Made by a program: the position numbers and the translations under genes | Shown: positions 34,980 through 45,917 of the stretch, piece by piece | Numbering within the stretch: the stretch's first letter is position 1 | Layout: every line of letters starts with the position of its first letter | Notes under the pieces: generated by a model | Told to the model about the DNA's origin: nothing | Databases searched by the model: none | The model's input: only the letters and a program-made list of their open reading frames with translations | NCBI RefSeq assembly: GCF_000400465.1 | Contig: NW_008806277.1 | Location: 124,001-188,000 of the forward strand | Origin: Wallemia ichthyophaga EXF-994 | Lineage: Eukaryota > Basidiomycota > Wallemiomycetes > Wallemiales > Wallemiaceae | Direction: 5' to 3' | Length of the DNA: 64,000 bases

Positions 34980-36189
34980 TTACAGTAGAGTTTCCAGTCG
35001 AACACCTTGGTCTAGTACCCGCGACAGCTTAATAACGCGTTCCTTGAGAGAAAGTTGTCGCAAAGCCATTATTTTTTCTATTGCGTGAAGTTGAAATTTG
35101 AGTTTATGGGAAGCGGAAACCTTGATAGTGATAGCGGCAGCGGACAAAGACTCTAAGAAAGTCTTGAAGCATCTGTCATCCCGAGCGAAGACGTATGTGG
35201 GTATAGGTTCACCCTGTTGGTAGAAACATAGAACTTGTGACCAACAAGCCATCATGACTAGATCAGCTATACCATTACTGAGGTAGTCATCCAGACTGGC
35301 AATCGTAGATGCACTCTTATCTAATCTCCATGTAGCGAACTTTCTCAGTTCATCGGTTGCTGTTTGGACAGGTTTGCTGAGTTGAGGGTGGTTTAGAGCT
35401 GCTGCGACGAGTTGAGTAGCATCGTTGATGAATTTGTCGCCCTCTTTGGTGCGTCAGCGGGTGCTACTCGGAGAATCGCAAAACTTACCACTCATAACGA
35501 GAGTTTGGAGGTAGGAAGCGAGGAGATCAGTCTGTTGGTGGAGTGAGATAGGATTGAGATGTGCATATAGGCGAGCTACCTACCTGACCAGTTGACAAAC
35601 CATGATCAATGGCTAGTTTTAAGTTTGTTCTTAAACTCTTGAGTATATCGCGGTTTTCAGCGGTTTTGAGGGTGTTTTCATCCATAGTGTTAACCCATTT
35701 GGACATTGCACCGACGAGGACAATAGCGATACCGTCATACTCTTTACCAAGTCTCATAGCATGGACTAGTGGGGTAGTCCCGCCGACCTTCTTCAAAAGA
35801 AGTTGGAAGGAGTGATCACGGCATGTCATGATGAACATGATGTCCTTTGTTTCAATAGCTTTGAATAACTCCCAAGGCATCAAAGGTCGCTTTGGTTTGG
35901 TTGTAAGTTCACTCGATTTCTTTACAAGTTTCTTGCCAATTGGGCTGATTGAAGAGCCTTGTAAACTATTAGTCAACGCCTCATTTAAATTTGATTGCTG
36001 GTGCTTCACGGATATTTCACATTTGGATATAGCATCATACTCTAATGACTTGAGCGGCGGCAACTGCTTGGGAAGTGTATAGAGAGAAGGCAAAATATTA
36101 TTTATCTTATCAGGAATTGGATTGATAACTAATCTGCCGTCATCGATATCGTTATCTGGATTATCCAATAGATATTGATAGTTGGCCAT
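34980..36189 (-). CDS. Conserved fungal protein of unknown function (ankyrin-like core)
   Basis: I do not recognise a named function. Two introns (35444-35488, 35532-35583) give 370 residues from ATG 36189. The middle has a conserved-looking block: PLMPWELFKAIETKD, DHSFQLLLKK, TTPLVHAMRLGK and GIAIVLVGAMSKWVN. Its TPLxxAxxxG wording resembles ankyrin repeats. A helical C-terminal half follows, with MMACWSQVLCFY and PIPTYVFARDDRCFKTFL. From memory this resembles a widespread uncharacterised ascomycete and basidiomycete protein, but no domain can be named with confidence. The N-terminal 100 residues are less structured. Its start lies 29 bp from the start of Sac1 on the other strand. Confidence 0.7.
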
Positions 36190-36218
36190 TAACGAGTACT
36201 TCTTCACCGTCCACCATC

Positions 36219-38143
36219 ATGTACGATAAATTGAGACTGTAAGTTAATTCTATTAGATTATGTTAACTCCCTCATATCCATTGAACAGCCTGTCTTCCAA
36301 ACAAGCGTACACTCTCGAGCCTCTCAGTGGCACTGGACAGTCACTCACCATCGATAGAGCTACTCGTGAATTAAATCTAGTAAACTCGCCCAAGGATGTA
36401 CACAGTGATGTTGATAGCGTCATCACACTATACGGTATACTCGGTATTATTCACCTCTCCACTACTCCGTTCCTCATTGCTATCAGCGACCGTGAACTCG
36501 CTGGTACAATCAATGGCTGTGATGTTTACAGAGCCACTGACTTTAAAATGTTCCCTATAGACCGCTCTTCCACTCTGTCTGAAATCCTTAAACATCCCGT
36601 CGACGGTGTTTTACTAGGTCTACTCAAAGATCACTTTAGAGACGGTAACTTCTTCTTTTCTCATTCTTTCGACGTTACAAGCAGTTTACAGAGGCAGCAA
36701 CGACACAACCAAGGGCCACTCCATCACAGATCGGACGATCGCTTCTTTTGGAACAAGTTCCTTCAAATGCCTTTGCTGGAATCTGAGCTTGATCTCAGCA
36801 AATTTATCCTCCCTGTCATCTACGGCTTCCTCGAGATTAAGCCAACGAGTATCTTCGGTCAACCCCTCTCCATTACCCTGATTGCAAGAAGATGCAGATA
36901 CAGAGCAGGTACTCGTTATTTTAGCAGGGGTATAGATAGTCATGGAAATGTTTCAAATTTCAACGAAACTGAGCAGATTGTACAAATCGGCAATAATACT
37001 CTCTACTCACACGTACAATGCAGAGGTTCTGTGCCTATTTATTGGTCAGAGATCAACACTCTCAGATACAAGCCTGATCTTCAAATAATGGACTTACCTC
37101 AGATAACTGAGTCTCTCAGACTACACCTCAGCTCACTCGTTGACCACTATGGCAAGGTCACCTGCATCAACCTTGTCAATCAAAAGGGTTATGAAAAGCC
37201 AGTTAAGGAGTGGTTCGAAGCTGCGCTTGACAAGATTGACCACCCCAACACTGATTACTTGTACTTTGACTTCCACAGCGAATGCAGCAAGATGCGTTGG
37301 GACAGAATCCAGATCCTGATTGATCGCCTAGATGATGACCTAAAAGCACAAGGCTATTTCAAGAAGGATGCTCAAACCGTATCTAATACCCAACAGAGTG
37401 TCTTCAGAACCAACTGCATGGATTGTCTCGATCGCACCAATGTAGTACAGAGCGCAGTGGCTAGAGTTGTACTCACTGCACAGCTCGCTGACGCTAATTT
37501 GATCGGACCTAGCGATCAGCTCAGTGATGATATTGGATTCAATTATCTCTTCAGAAATATCTGGGCTGACCACGCAGATGCTGTCTCCGTCACTTACAGC
37601 GGCACGGGCGCACTCAAGACCGACTTCACCCGCACAGGTAGACGTACACTCCAAGGAGCGTTCTGGGATTTAGTCAACAGCATAACGAGGTACATTAAAA
37701 ACAATTACTACGACGGCAGTAGACAGGATGCGTTTGATTTTGTGCTCGGCGCTTGGTCACCTCGTGTGTCAAATCCACGTGCTGTGATCAAAGACGACAG
37801 GTCTGCAATAACGAAAGCCGTGCCTTATGTACTGACATATTCACTCCTCGTGCTCATTTCGGGTGTTGTGTTGCCGAAAGAGAGAGGAAGATCACTGCTT
37901 ACGTTCTACCTCCTCTTCTCTAACCTCGTCGCACTCTCGTCCGTGTACCTAGTCGCGAACGGCAGGGAGTACGTCGCATGGCCTAAACTCAACCCTCTAG
38001 ACAGTATCATCAACTATAAAGGACCGGGTTATAGAGGCGCCATGCACGGTAGAGGCTTCGCTTGGGGCGTTGGATCTAGCGGCTTGCGCAGCCAGAGTGC
38101 TTCCTCTGTCGATGAGATCGAGATGGGTAAGAAGGCTAGTTAG
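36219..38143 (+). CDS. SAC1: Phosphoinositide phosphatase Sac1
   Basis: Dephosphorylates PI4P (and PI3P) at the ER and Golgi, linking lipid exchange to secretion. One intron (36239-36288) after a 20-nt first exon gives 624 residues, matching yeast Sac1. The Sac domain includes GILGIIHLSTTPFLIAIS and the catalytic P-loop CMDCLDRTN (CX5R type) in RTNCMDCLDRTNVVQS. Two hydrophobic segments near residues 520-540 and 550-570 would anchor the C-terminus in the membrane, with a short charged tail. Active-site residues are intact. It is head-to-head with the uncharacterised gene at 34980. Confidence 0.96.
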
Positions 38144-39371
38144 TGTTGCTCCTTGTAAGCATGTATGCGATGCCCTTTGTTGTTTGTCTGTCTTTTGACT
38201 ACATATAAATGTCTTTTTCTTTCTATTTGGTTTGCTCAGCTCACCTCCCGAATTTAATGTCATGCTTTTGATCCAGAATTCAGGAATCGTGTGGTATTTG
38301 AGATTAAGACACTCTGATAACATTCTCGAGTCCTGAATGATACATCTTTATATCACTTCACGCTTATTCGCGGGCTTGATATACCTCACCGATGACTTCA
38401 AGACGTGTTTGTGAAATGAGAGGACACTTGAAGTATTTCTTTGGACTTTCAGACGCGTGTAGCAGTATAAATTATTCGATTAAATTGAATGTGCTCAAGG
38501 CACCCTAAAAATGACCAAGTGTACGCCATTAGCTGCGTGACTAGGAACGAGGGTATCCGGGTTCGTGAAACACAAAAACATAGAACGCTACAAAACGCTA
38601 GCAACAGTAAATCTAAAGAAAATCGTCAAAATCCTTGTGGAACTATAAGCTACATAATGATACCAATTGTTCGACTTCATGGTCGCGCACTCGTCAAACA
38701 TTTCATTTTTGGCCTGAAGGAGGAAAAGGTTAGCGAAGGGTTCAGCGTGTAGCTTTAAGACATTGTTTATATTCAAGAGCTAATGGCTAATGGCTAGACA
38801 ACCAATTAATCGTTGCTATTCAAATGACGTCGCAAATCATAGAGATAATGCGAAGAATTGCATAGTAAGGCGCCTTAGTGGTTTAAATGGAACAAAAGAG
38901 TGCTTCCAGCTGATCGCTCTTGCATGAGCCTAATCATGTAATCATCTACACATCATCTACGCGCATCATTGCAAAAATATTTGAGGATTACAAATGGTGA
39001 TTATTTGCAGTAAATTCTCAAACAATGTGTCCGAAATAAGCTGATGCCTTCCCTAGAAGTGAGTGGGCTGGAGCTATTTTTTATCAAACAATGCACTATC
39101 AACTGAAAAATGTAAAACAAATCCGAGACAGATTATTGAGTGTTATTAATAATTGTTGATAATTTTAACAATTATCTCATGTATACACTCTATGCAAATG
39201 CAATAAGTCGCTATTGTGTGGGGCGAGAGTGGGGGCAGACCTAAGAGCGTCTTTGTTTTCATCGTATTTCATAATTAAGCTTCATAAATTTTGCAACTGT
39301 GTAATATTATGCTCATGAAGTGAGATAGTATCTTTACTCGATCATTTCTCCCACTTACTTGAACCACCACC
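38144..39371. other. Gene-poor region
   Basis: About 1.2 kb with no convincing gene. The first ~100 bases are the Sac1 3' region. Short open frames on both strands have no recognisable motif or codon bias. The right part is AT-rich and contains a small hairpin (see 39149-39175). Confidence 0.5.
39149..39175. repeat. AT-rich inverted repeat (9-bp stem)
   Basis: ATAATTGTT at 39149-39157 and its complement AACAATTAT at 39167-39175 are separated by 9 bases. AT-rich stems of this size arise easily by chance; no function is proposed. Confidence 0.45.
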
Positions 39372-39985
39372 ATGCGACTTCAAGAACTACCACACGATGT
39401 TATTGTAGAAATTTTCAGCTAACTCGATGGTGACGACCGGTACATGCTACGCTTCTTCAGCAGTATTTTATACAACGCAATCCCAAAGTCGCAAGTGTTG
39501 ATGCTTACAGGGCCGCGTTCGAAATCCGTTGAATTCGTCACACTAGCCGAGGCAGATGAGTTGCTCTTCTTAAGCAACGTATTAAGGAACAAAAAAAAAC
39601 ATCGGAAAGAACAGTGTACGTCATCTGCCTTTAAAAAAAAAAGGCAGGCTAATTGTTTGTCGGGGGAGAAGAGCTCAAAGCTATACAAAAGAGTGTTAGA
39701 GCCATAAAGAATCGATAATTCCTCTATGCATGCCCGCCAGATGGCTCACAAAAGATATTACCGAGGTGTCTTGGATCCTCGTGAAAGATATTGCTCTACC
39801 ACGACCACACTTGAAGAATAATTCATCGCAGATGCAGATGAAGACGGATAGAGTGACAAATATATAGGCTAGTATATATACGTTGATTTAGATGAGATGT
39901 ATCACTTCGAAGTGATGGAATTGGAAGATGACTTACGAGAGCATTGCTTGGAGGATTTTGATGGTGATGTTTATTTTGACTGAGT
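39372..39985 (+). pseudogene. Relic of an F-box-like gene (copy 2)
   Basis: ATG 39372 opens MRLQELPHDVIVEIFS, a good F-box start, then hits TAA at 39420-39422 and resumes in the same frame with LDGDDRYMLRFFSS. Reading on, the frame stays open to about 39707, with a Lys-run (homopolymer A tracts near 39590 and 39635) in the middle. Later pieces include YYRGVLDPRERYC near 39755-39800 and an acidic tail around 39890-39980 with several stops. Compared with copy 1 at 22071, the stop replaces a tyrosine codon (TAC to TAA). Both copies share the F-box, Lys-run and YYxGV elements in the same order. The gene is therefore a dead or dying member of a small family. Confidence 0.65.
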
Positions 39986-40140
39986 TTTAAACATCTTTGA
40001 TACCAAGTTTTGTCTTCATATCAAACCATGTTGTAGACAATTTGTAGATAATTTTAATGATTAGGGAGTAAAAAGTTATACATCTGTTTTTAGAATACAA
40101 TTATATATATCTCGTGCGGAGTGCGTTGTGGTATTTGACT

Positions 40141-41745
40141 TCAGATGACGCCATCTAGTTGATTAGCGAAATCAAAGTCGTCAAAGCTGTCACTGTGGTT
40201 ATCACTGGGGGTGTCTTTATCGAGGGAGTCAAGGTCGTCGGAGGTGTTGTCGGTTCTATGTCGCTTGGGAGTATCCGAGTTGGATTGGTTGTTAGTGTGA
40301 CTGTGCAAATCCTGCTCATCTATGCTTGGAGGTGTAGAACTCTTGCGAGATCTTTTCTTAGTGTTCTCTTTAACCTCCTCTCCTTTCTCTTCCTCGGCGC
40401 TGTCCTCATTAAGGAAATCTTCGAGCTCCTGATCGGCGGTATCCCAATCGACATGATCGGTAGTAGGTTTATCATTGAAACTTTGCACCTGTTTTGGCCA
40501 TTTAGGTCGAGAGTGTGAATCGAGATAGTAAGAATCCTCTTTACGACATTCCCACAAATTACACGAATCGATGAGCCACTGAGGGGTAACGACATGAGCG
40601 ACATCCTCCCGTCTCGCTTCGTCTACTTTAGCAGTACCCTTTTTAGCAGCGACGACGTGTGTGATGGCGGAGGAGTAGGTAGTGTGTACTTGTGCGCCAT
40701 ATCGCACGGCGAGGTGGTACAGAGGGCTGTGTTCGATGTGTGCACCGAGTGGGACGACTGCGCTGAATAACAAATGCACTCCGCGTAGCACTAGACGTTG
40801 CATGTGGGGGATTATCTCGGCGACGTCTGGATCATCGCCCGCGTTACGGTATGTGTAGTATGTAGAATGGATTTGGCGGAGAATGCGTAAAAGACGAGGG
40901 AGTTCAGCGTCGGGAGTGCGAGAGAGGAGTTGACGATGCTCCCTTTGTCGCTGGGCGAGTGGACGTTGATTGGCTTGTTGGGAGAGAGAGAGGTTGTGGT
41001 GATCACGATGGTCACTATCCTCACCCCCCTTCTCGCCAACCTCTTCATCAAAGTGAACCTCCTCCTCACCGGCGTTTATATCACCTATACCAACGAAGAA
41101 TTCAAAAGGGTTGCATTTGACAAGGTTTGGAGAATCAGACCAGACATCAGCGCGGTCATCGATAATGACACACATGGAAGTGTCGGTGGGGAAGAGGCGG
41201 AGGAGGGATTTAGAGGTGAAGCTACCAGAGTCATCGCGGGTGAGGATACGTTCAGAGAATAAGGAGCCGGTGGGGTCAATAAGTTGACATACTGCAGCAG
41301 CGTAAGACTTGGTTCCCATAGTGTAGACGTGTAGTTCGTATAGGTGGTTGAGTTCATGTAGGAAATCGATCAAACCGGGTCTGAATTTGACAAAGTAGGA
41401 GCAGCTTTGATTGAGAGGAGTGAAGTCATCTAATTTGAACTTGTGAATGTCGTCTAAGGCACCAGGATAGACCAAGGAAGGATCATCCAACCAGGATTGA
41501 ACAGTTGGGTCAACAGTGGCGTGAATTACAGTCTGATCGAGATCGACGATTAAGCTGAGCTTGGATGATTTTAATAGGGAATGCTTTGAGCGTGTGGAAA
41601 TCCGTTTAGCTTCGTCGTAGGTGACGGTGAGATTTGCGGTGGAGTGGGAGATGTGAAGAGAGTTGTTTACAGTGGAAGTAATATCTATACCACAGACAGC
41701 ACATAAACCAGCTAATTGTACAGGATGTGTACATGGATCAGACAT
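40141..41745 (-). CDS. FCP1: RNA polymerase II CTD phosphatase Fcp1
   Basis: Removes phosphate from the Pol II C-terminal domain to recycle the polymerase. Intronless, 534 residues. The catalytic FCPH domain has LIVDLDQTVIHA (DxDxT motif), FVKFRPGLIDFLHEL, VYTMGTKSYAAAV and VIIDDRADVW. A BRCT domain follows at about residues 310-410, with GVHLLFSAVVP at its start and VVTPQWLIDSCNLW at its end. The C-terminus is acidic and Ser/Asp-rich (DSFDDFDFANQL), matching the TFIIF-binding tail of Fcp1. The N-terminus carries HPVQLAGLCAVCG, the usual biotinyl-lipoyl-like lead-in. It is divergent from the small NOPCHAP1-like gene 61 bp away. Confidence 0.96.
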   Translation of the reverse strand: MSDPCTHPVQLAGLCAVCGIDITSTVNNSLHISHSTANLTVTYDEAKRISTRSKHSLLKSSKLSLIVDLDQTVIHATVDPTVQSWLDDPSLVYPGALDDIHKFKLDDFTPLNQSCSYFVKFRPGLIDFLHELNHLYELHVYTMGTKSYAAAVCQLIDPTGSLFSERILTRDDSGSFTSKSLLRLFPTDTSMCVIIDDRADVWSDSPNLVKCNPFEFFVGIGDINAGEEEVHFDEEVGEKGGEDSDHRDHHNLSLSQQANQRPLAQRQREHRQLLSRTPDAELPRLLRILRQIHSTYYTYRNAGDDPDVAEIIPHMQRLVLRGVHLLFSAVVPLGAHIEHSPLYHLAVRYGAQVHTTYSSAITHVVAAKKGTAKVDEARREDVAHVVTPQWLIDSCNLWECRKEDSYYLDSHSRPKWPKQVQSFNDKPTTDHVDWDTADQELEDFLNEDSAEEEKGEEVKENTKKRSRKSSTPPSIDEQDLHSHTNNQSNSDTPKRHRTDNTSDDLDSLDKDTPSDNHSDSFDDFDFANQLDGVI

Positions 41746-41806
41746 GGTTGTTGGTTAAATAGGAACATTCAAGTAAAATTGAAGGAAATGGAGAAATTAG
41801 AAGTCA

Positions 41807-42077
41807 ATGATGGCCAAGAGAGGGTTGGTGGGTGGGTGGTATTAGAAATATTCTAATCTCACCAACCACAGCAAATCTCCTCAATAATCTCGATAAGGAT
41901 AAGAAGCAGGAGGAGTTTAGGAGAGGTGGTGGTTTGCCTGAATCTAGTGCATTAGACAGGGTGAAGGAGTTTCTGCCTGAGATGAAAAAATCCAATGAAA
42001 GTACGTTAAAGAGTATGGAGGATGTGGGTGAAGAGGATAAGCATATAGAGATGAATATATATAAACCATCTATTTGA
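41807..42077 (+). CDS. NOPCHAP1-like (DUF4598) small protein
   Basis: Probable homologue of the NOP58 assembly chaperone NOPCHAP1, which helps build box C/D snoRNPs with R2TP. One intron (41832-41871) gives 76 residues. Evidence is a short conserved core: ESSALDRVKEFLPEMKKSNE followed by an acidic gap and HIEMNI, which I recall as the DUF4598 pattern. Human NOPCHAP1 is more than twice as long, so this would be a minimal version. The donor site used (GTGGGTGG) was chosen because it alone keeps the frame. Its stop codon lies inside the end of the convergent gene: the two coding regions overlap by 8 bp. Two ATGs (41807, 41810) are adjacent. Confidence 0.6.
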
Positions 42078-42837
42078 ATTTGTGTATCAAGTATTTAGAT
42101 TTAAGTAGGTTGTAAACGAGGCTGTTGAGTGGGTGTGGCTGGTTGAGTTCATTGGCAATGTCCACTATGAAACCACTGAGGAAGTTGATGTCTGGATATC
42201 GGTGTTGTTTAATTTGCAAGTCAAGGTGGTTGTGAGCGTGTTTATTGGTGAATATACAGTCACTCCCCAGTCTTCTATTTGTGGAATGGATTAGATTGTT
42301 AGTTAGTAATTTTGAAGGGAATGTTAAACTCCTATTGAGGTAATAGTGGTGGAATATATTCGAAGATTCCTGTATTATGTCGTGCAGTAGCACCTTTGAA
42401 GGGATAGTCGTTGTTAGACTGGGTAGACTGGTGTTTAGTAGAGTGGATATGGACTGAATAGCTGAGTGGATGATTATATTCTCAATAGACGTTGCCTCTA
42501 GTTGATCTATATTGGTTGAAGGGATCGCCAAATCCAACTGATTATCACCGTGTATCCGTGTAAGTGTGTTGTTGTACTCAATGAATAGCGTATAATTGAT
42601 ATTACTACTTCTCAATAAATTGTAATAGACTCCCAAGTAATTTATACTGTTAACCACCACGCTACTCCCATCCACCCTACTATTCCCATCCAATGCCTTG
42701 TAAATGCTAGTCAAACTTGAATTTAAATAGAGTACATCAATTCTATTGTAATTCATTAGCGATGACTTGTAATTTACCCCTGTTAAATTCATTTTTTTAA
42801 AATTCTTGGATAACCTTCCAATCCTATGTAAATTCAT
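42070..42837 (-). CDS. Ketopantoate-reductase-like protein, N-terminally short
   Basis: The C-terminal half resembles 2-dehydropantoate 2-reductase: DINFLSGFIVDIANELNQPHP followed by LNSLVYNLL matches the EIDxLNGxIVxxG...P.N..LY helix bundle. Upstream, VVVNSINYLGVYYNLL could correspond to the LNG-type segment, and GDNQLDLAI to the H.G.G.L.IG strand. The expected N-terminal Rossmann motif GxGxxG is absent: the frame from ATG 42837 starts with MNLHRIGRLSKNF. At 255 residues it is shorter than the ~300-400 of the family. It is Asn-rich and AT-biased compared with its neighbours. It may be an enzyme missing its cofactor loop, a truncated gene, or an unrelated small helical protein. Confidence 0.5.
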   Translation of the reverse strand: MNLHRIGRLSKNFKKMNLTGVNYKSSLMNYNRIDVLYLNSSLTSIYKALDGNSRVDGSSVVVNSINYLGVYYNLLRSSNINYTLFIEYNNTLTRIHGDNQLDLAIPSTNIDQLEATSIENIIIHSAIQSISTLLNTSLPSLTTTIPSKVLLHDIIQESSNIFHHYYLNRSLTFPSKLLTNNLIHSTNRRLGSDCIFTNKHAHNHLDLQIKQHRYPDINFLSGFIVDIANELNQPHPLNSLVYNLLKSKYLIHKFK

Positions 42838-42854
42838 CTTGGTCGTTGTCCACT

Positions 42855-45800
42855 ATGTCGATGCACAAGGATAGATTTGAGGCTATTAGAGATGGCAGGG
42901 ATATTGACAATCCTGTCATTTCTAATGTGCTGGGAAGTGCCAACCCTTCAACCACCTTGAAATCCCTCCACCTCCAATCCAACCAAAGGATTTCAACTAA
43001 ATTTCTAACTTGCCCTTCAAATTTAATAGCCTGGTCTATTAACGGGGAGTATCTATTTATTGCCAATGAATCCTCTATTGATATCTTTAACCACTCCACT
43101 TTAATCCATTCCATCAACAACGCACACAACTCAAAGATCACCTCCATTCAAACACTCCACTACGATCCACACAAGATTATCACCGCTGGCTTAGACGGTG
43201 CTATCATCCTCTGGGATATCCTTGAATCCACTCCCATCAAGCACATCACCTACCACTCCCCAATCACTCACCTACTCGTCCACCAGAATTCCTCCGGCAG
43301 ACGCCAATCTACCATATTTATCACCCTAAACAAGCTGGCTGCCAGGTCCAAGGCCGCCGACGGCTCTGATCGTCCCCCTGTCATCAATTCCATCTACTAC
43401 AAGCTCATTTGGCCCCACTCGGCTTCTTCCAACTCTAAACTCCATTCCACTCTCCTCGGCCAATCCCGCCCTCCTACTTCCATCTCAGTCGATGACAACC
43501 TCCTCATCGCCCAGTGCGCCAGGAAGACCAATGTCTCACACCACAACGTGCATTCCTCCCACAGGAACGCTTTTGTTAAATTTATAAGTGGTGAAAAGCA
43601 CAATTTGTGTACTGTCGATCCTTTGAAGCAGTTTTTTGTCACCTCGGAAGCAAATTCCGGTAAAATTCACCTCTGGCCCTACAACAAGCTAGATGAGATG
43701 AAGGCGATGAAACCACAGACGGCGCCAGACTGGCACGGAGGGTACCAGAACAACTGTCCGACCGAGATTCTTCACTGGCACGCCAACGCTGTCCGAGCGC
43801 TTACATTCACCCCTCAAGGCTCTTTCCTCCTCTCTGGCGGTGAAGAGGGAGTACTGGTTCGCTGGCACATCCGTCAGCAAGGGGGGAGGTTAACGAAGCG
43901 CGACTATCTCCCTCGTCTTGGCGCTCCTATCGTCTCCATCACCTGCCACGACGAATCGCGCTGGGTGGTCGGGCTCGCTGATTCCACCAAGCTCTTCGTT
44001 GACGGTGCGCAATGGCGCGTAGAGCATGCTATACGTGGCGTACTTGTACCAAATGTGGACACAAGCTCTGATACTCCCCTTACCGTCACTCCCTCTCCTC
44101 ACAACGTCATCCTCCCCTCCTCGAACCCCGCCGTGCTGCAGGTGTACGATATGGCGTCGAATAGCACAAACGAGCTTGAGGTCTCCCCTACTAATAGGAT
44201 TCAGGGTAGATATGCTGATGGTGATGCTCCGCGCGTTCTCCAGGCCATTACTGCGAGTGGGTGGCTCGCGACGCGCGATGAAGCTGCCGTTAAAATTTGG
44301 CAAGTCGTTGATGGACGTTACACGCTCAACACTCGCATTGATAAGCCGCACGGGGGCTATGCTGTGACTGGAATTGCCTGGAGTGGGAGTGGGAGTGGGA
44401 GCGTCAGTGAAAGTAACACCAACACACCACCCACCCTCGCCACCGTCGGCACCGACCGTAAATGTCGTCTATGGCTTGCCGAGCCGCTCGAGCATCGTCC
44501 GCGAGCTTTGGGAAAGATCAAGAGTGTAATCCGGGAAGGCCAAGGTGAGTGGGGTGTTTTAGATGCGTGCAGAGCTTATCACTTACTTGCCCATGCGTAA
44601 CCACACAGTCTCATACTCTCTTTTCGCCACTGTGCACTACAAAGATGAATGTATCAAACAGATACTCTTCTCACCCGACAGCTCACTCATGGTGCTCGTC
44701 CATGAAGGAGCTCTATCGCTGTGGGATCCTACAGCCGTGCATAGTGGTCGTAATGCCCCGTCTTTCCTTAAAGTACTCCCAGGTGAAGGCCTCGCACTTG
44801 ACGAGGCTGTCTTTGCAGGTGCTAGCCATATCGCTGTGCGCGCTACGGCTGGTAAGAGAGATGCCAGTCATGGTGTGTGTGTGGTGTACGATTTGACTAG
44901 TTGTGAATGTGAGTTGGATTTGGATTACAAGTTGGAGTTAGCGGTTTCACTCATTCTAACACATTCATACTCACAGGTATCTACTCCCACTCATTCGTCT
45001 ACTCCACTCCGCAAATACTCGCTCATCCTTCCCTCCCCGCCTTCGCTGTTATGTCAGGTGCTACACGCCCACGCATGCATAGCGAGCACGATTCTGCGGC
45101 ACTCGAGCGCGAGAAAGTGATCAGTAGAAGTGCAGTATGTACGCAAATGACGACGTTTAGTGTGGGCGTCGGTGAGGGTGTTGTTAAACGACACGTTGCA
45201 GAATTCGATAACACCTACTTTAAGTATGCCGTCTTGCCTGAAGAGGTGGTGAGCAATTTGACCAACAACCACAACACTGACAAAGACACCAACACACACA
45301 CACACTCACCAGCATTCAACCTCATCGGCCTCGCTACCACTCACGACCAGGGCACGCGCGGTGAGCGCGACTCCTCCACACCGGCGCTGGGTAGTAGGGG
45401 AGCAGTGCTGATTGGTGCGGATGCAGCCAAGATGGATCTGCGTAGGGGAGATGGTGGATCTAAAGACAAGAAAAAGACACCAACGAGCAGCATGTTCGAA
45501 GAAATCTTTGGCCGTTTCGATGAACATGTCTTGCAGGCTGAGAAGAGGGCAGCGGGTGAATCTGACGCTGACACACACGCAAATACCTTGGTCAGCTCCT
45601 CTAACACCCCCTCTAACTCAGTCAAACACCTCTTTGACGGCCCTGCTCACCTCCTTCCTGGACCGCAGATGATGTATGGAGACTTTTTGAGCACGTGCCT
45701 GCCCAAACGTGCGCGGGACGGCGGCGACAGCGATACTGCCACATCCACCTCTGTACTGTGGGATGCGCATGGGATGGACAGTGAAAGCAAAGAGGGAGTT

Positions 45801-45917
45801 GATGTGGATATGCACACGGGTAATCAAGCTACCAACACTCATCCACCACCTTCCAACCGCCAGATCGGAAGCGCGGAGGTAAAAGCGATGAGTGAAATGT
45901 TCAAGGAGGTTGTATAG
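42855..45917 (+). CDS. UTP17: U3 snoRNP WD40 protein Utp17 (Nan1/WDR75)
   Basis: Subunit of the t-UTP/UtpA complex of the small-subunit processome; it acts in early 18S rRNA processing and links to rDNA transcription. Two introns (44545-44608, 44909-44976) give 976 residues. The N-terminal and central parts form two WD40 propellers, with clear blades such as SLHLQSNQRISTKFL, AGLDGAIILWD, NAVRALTFTPQGSFLLSGG and TVGTDRKCRLW. The C-terminal region has FEEIFGRFDEHV and the family-typical HLFDGPAHLLPGPQMMYGDF. The last ~60 residues are acidic and Thr/Asp-rich. The start is 17 bp from the start of the divergent reductase-like gene. Confidence 0.88.

Noticed and set aside
38489-38752. 87-codon plus-strand frame in the gene-poor region
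   Set aside because: Low-complexity, no motif, no splice partners. It is surrounded by AT-rich non-coding sequence.
38860-38960. Possible tRNA (GGCGCCTTAGTGG-like stretch)
   Set aside because: No matching T-arm TTCGA or acceptor complement could be found nearby, so no cloverleaf forms.
44026-44367. Plus-strand 113-codon frame inside UTP17
   Set aside because: Shadow frame of WD40 coding sequence with no independent support.
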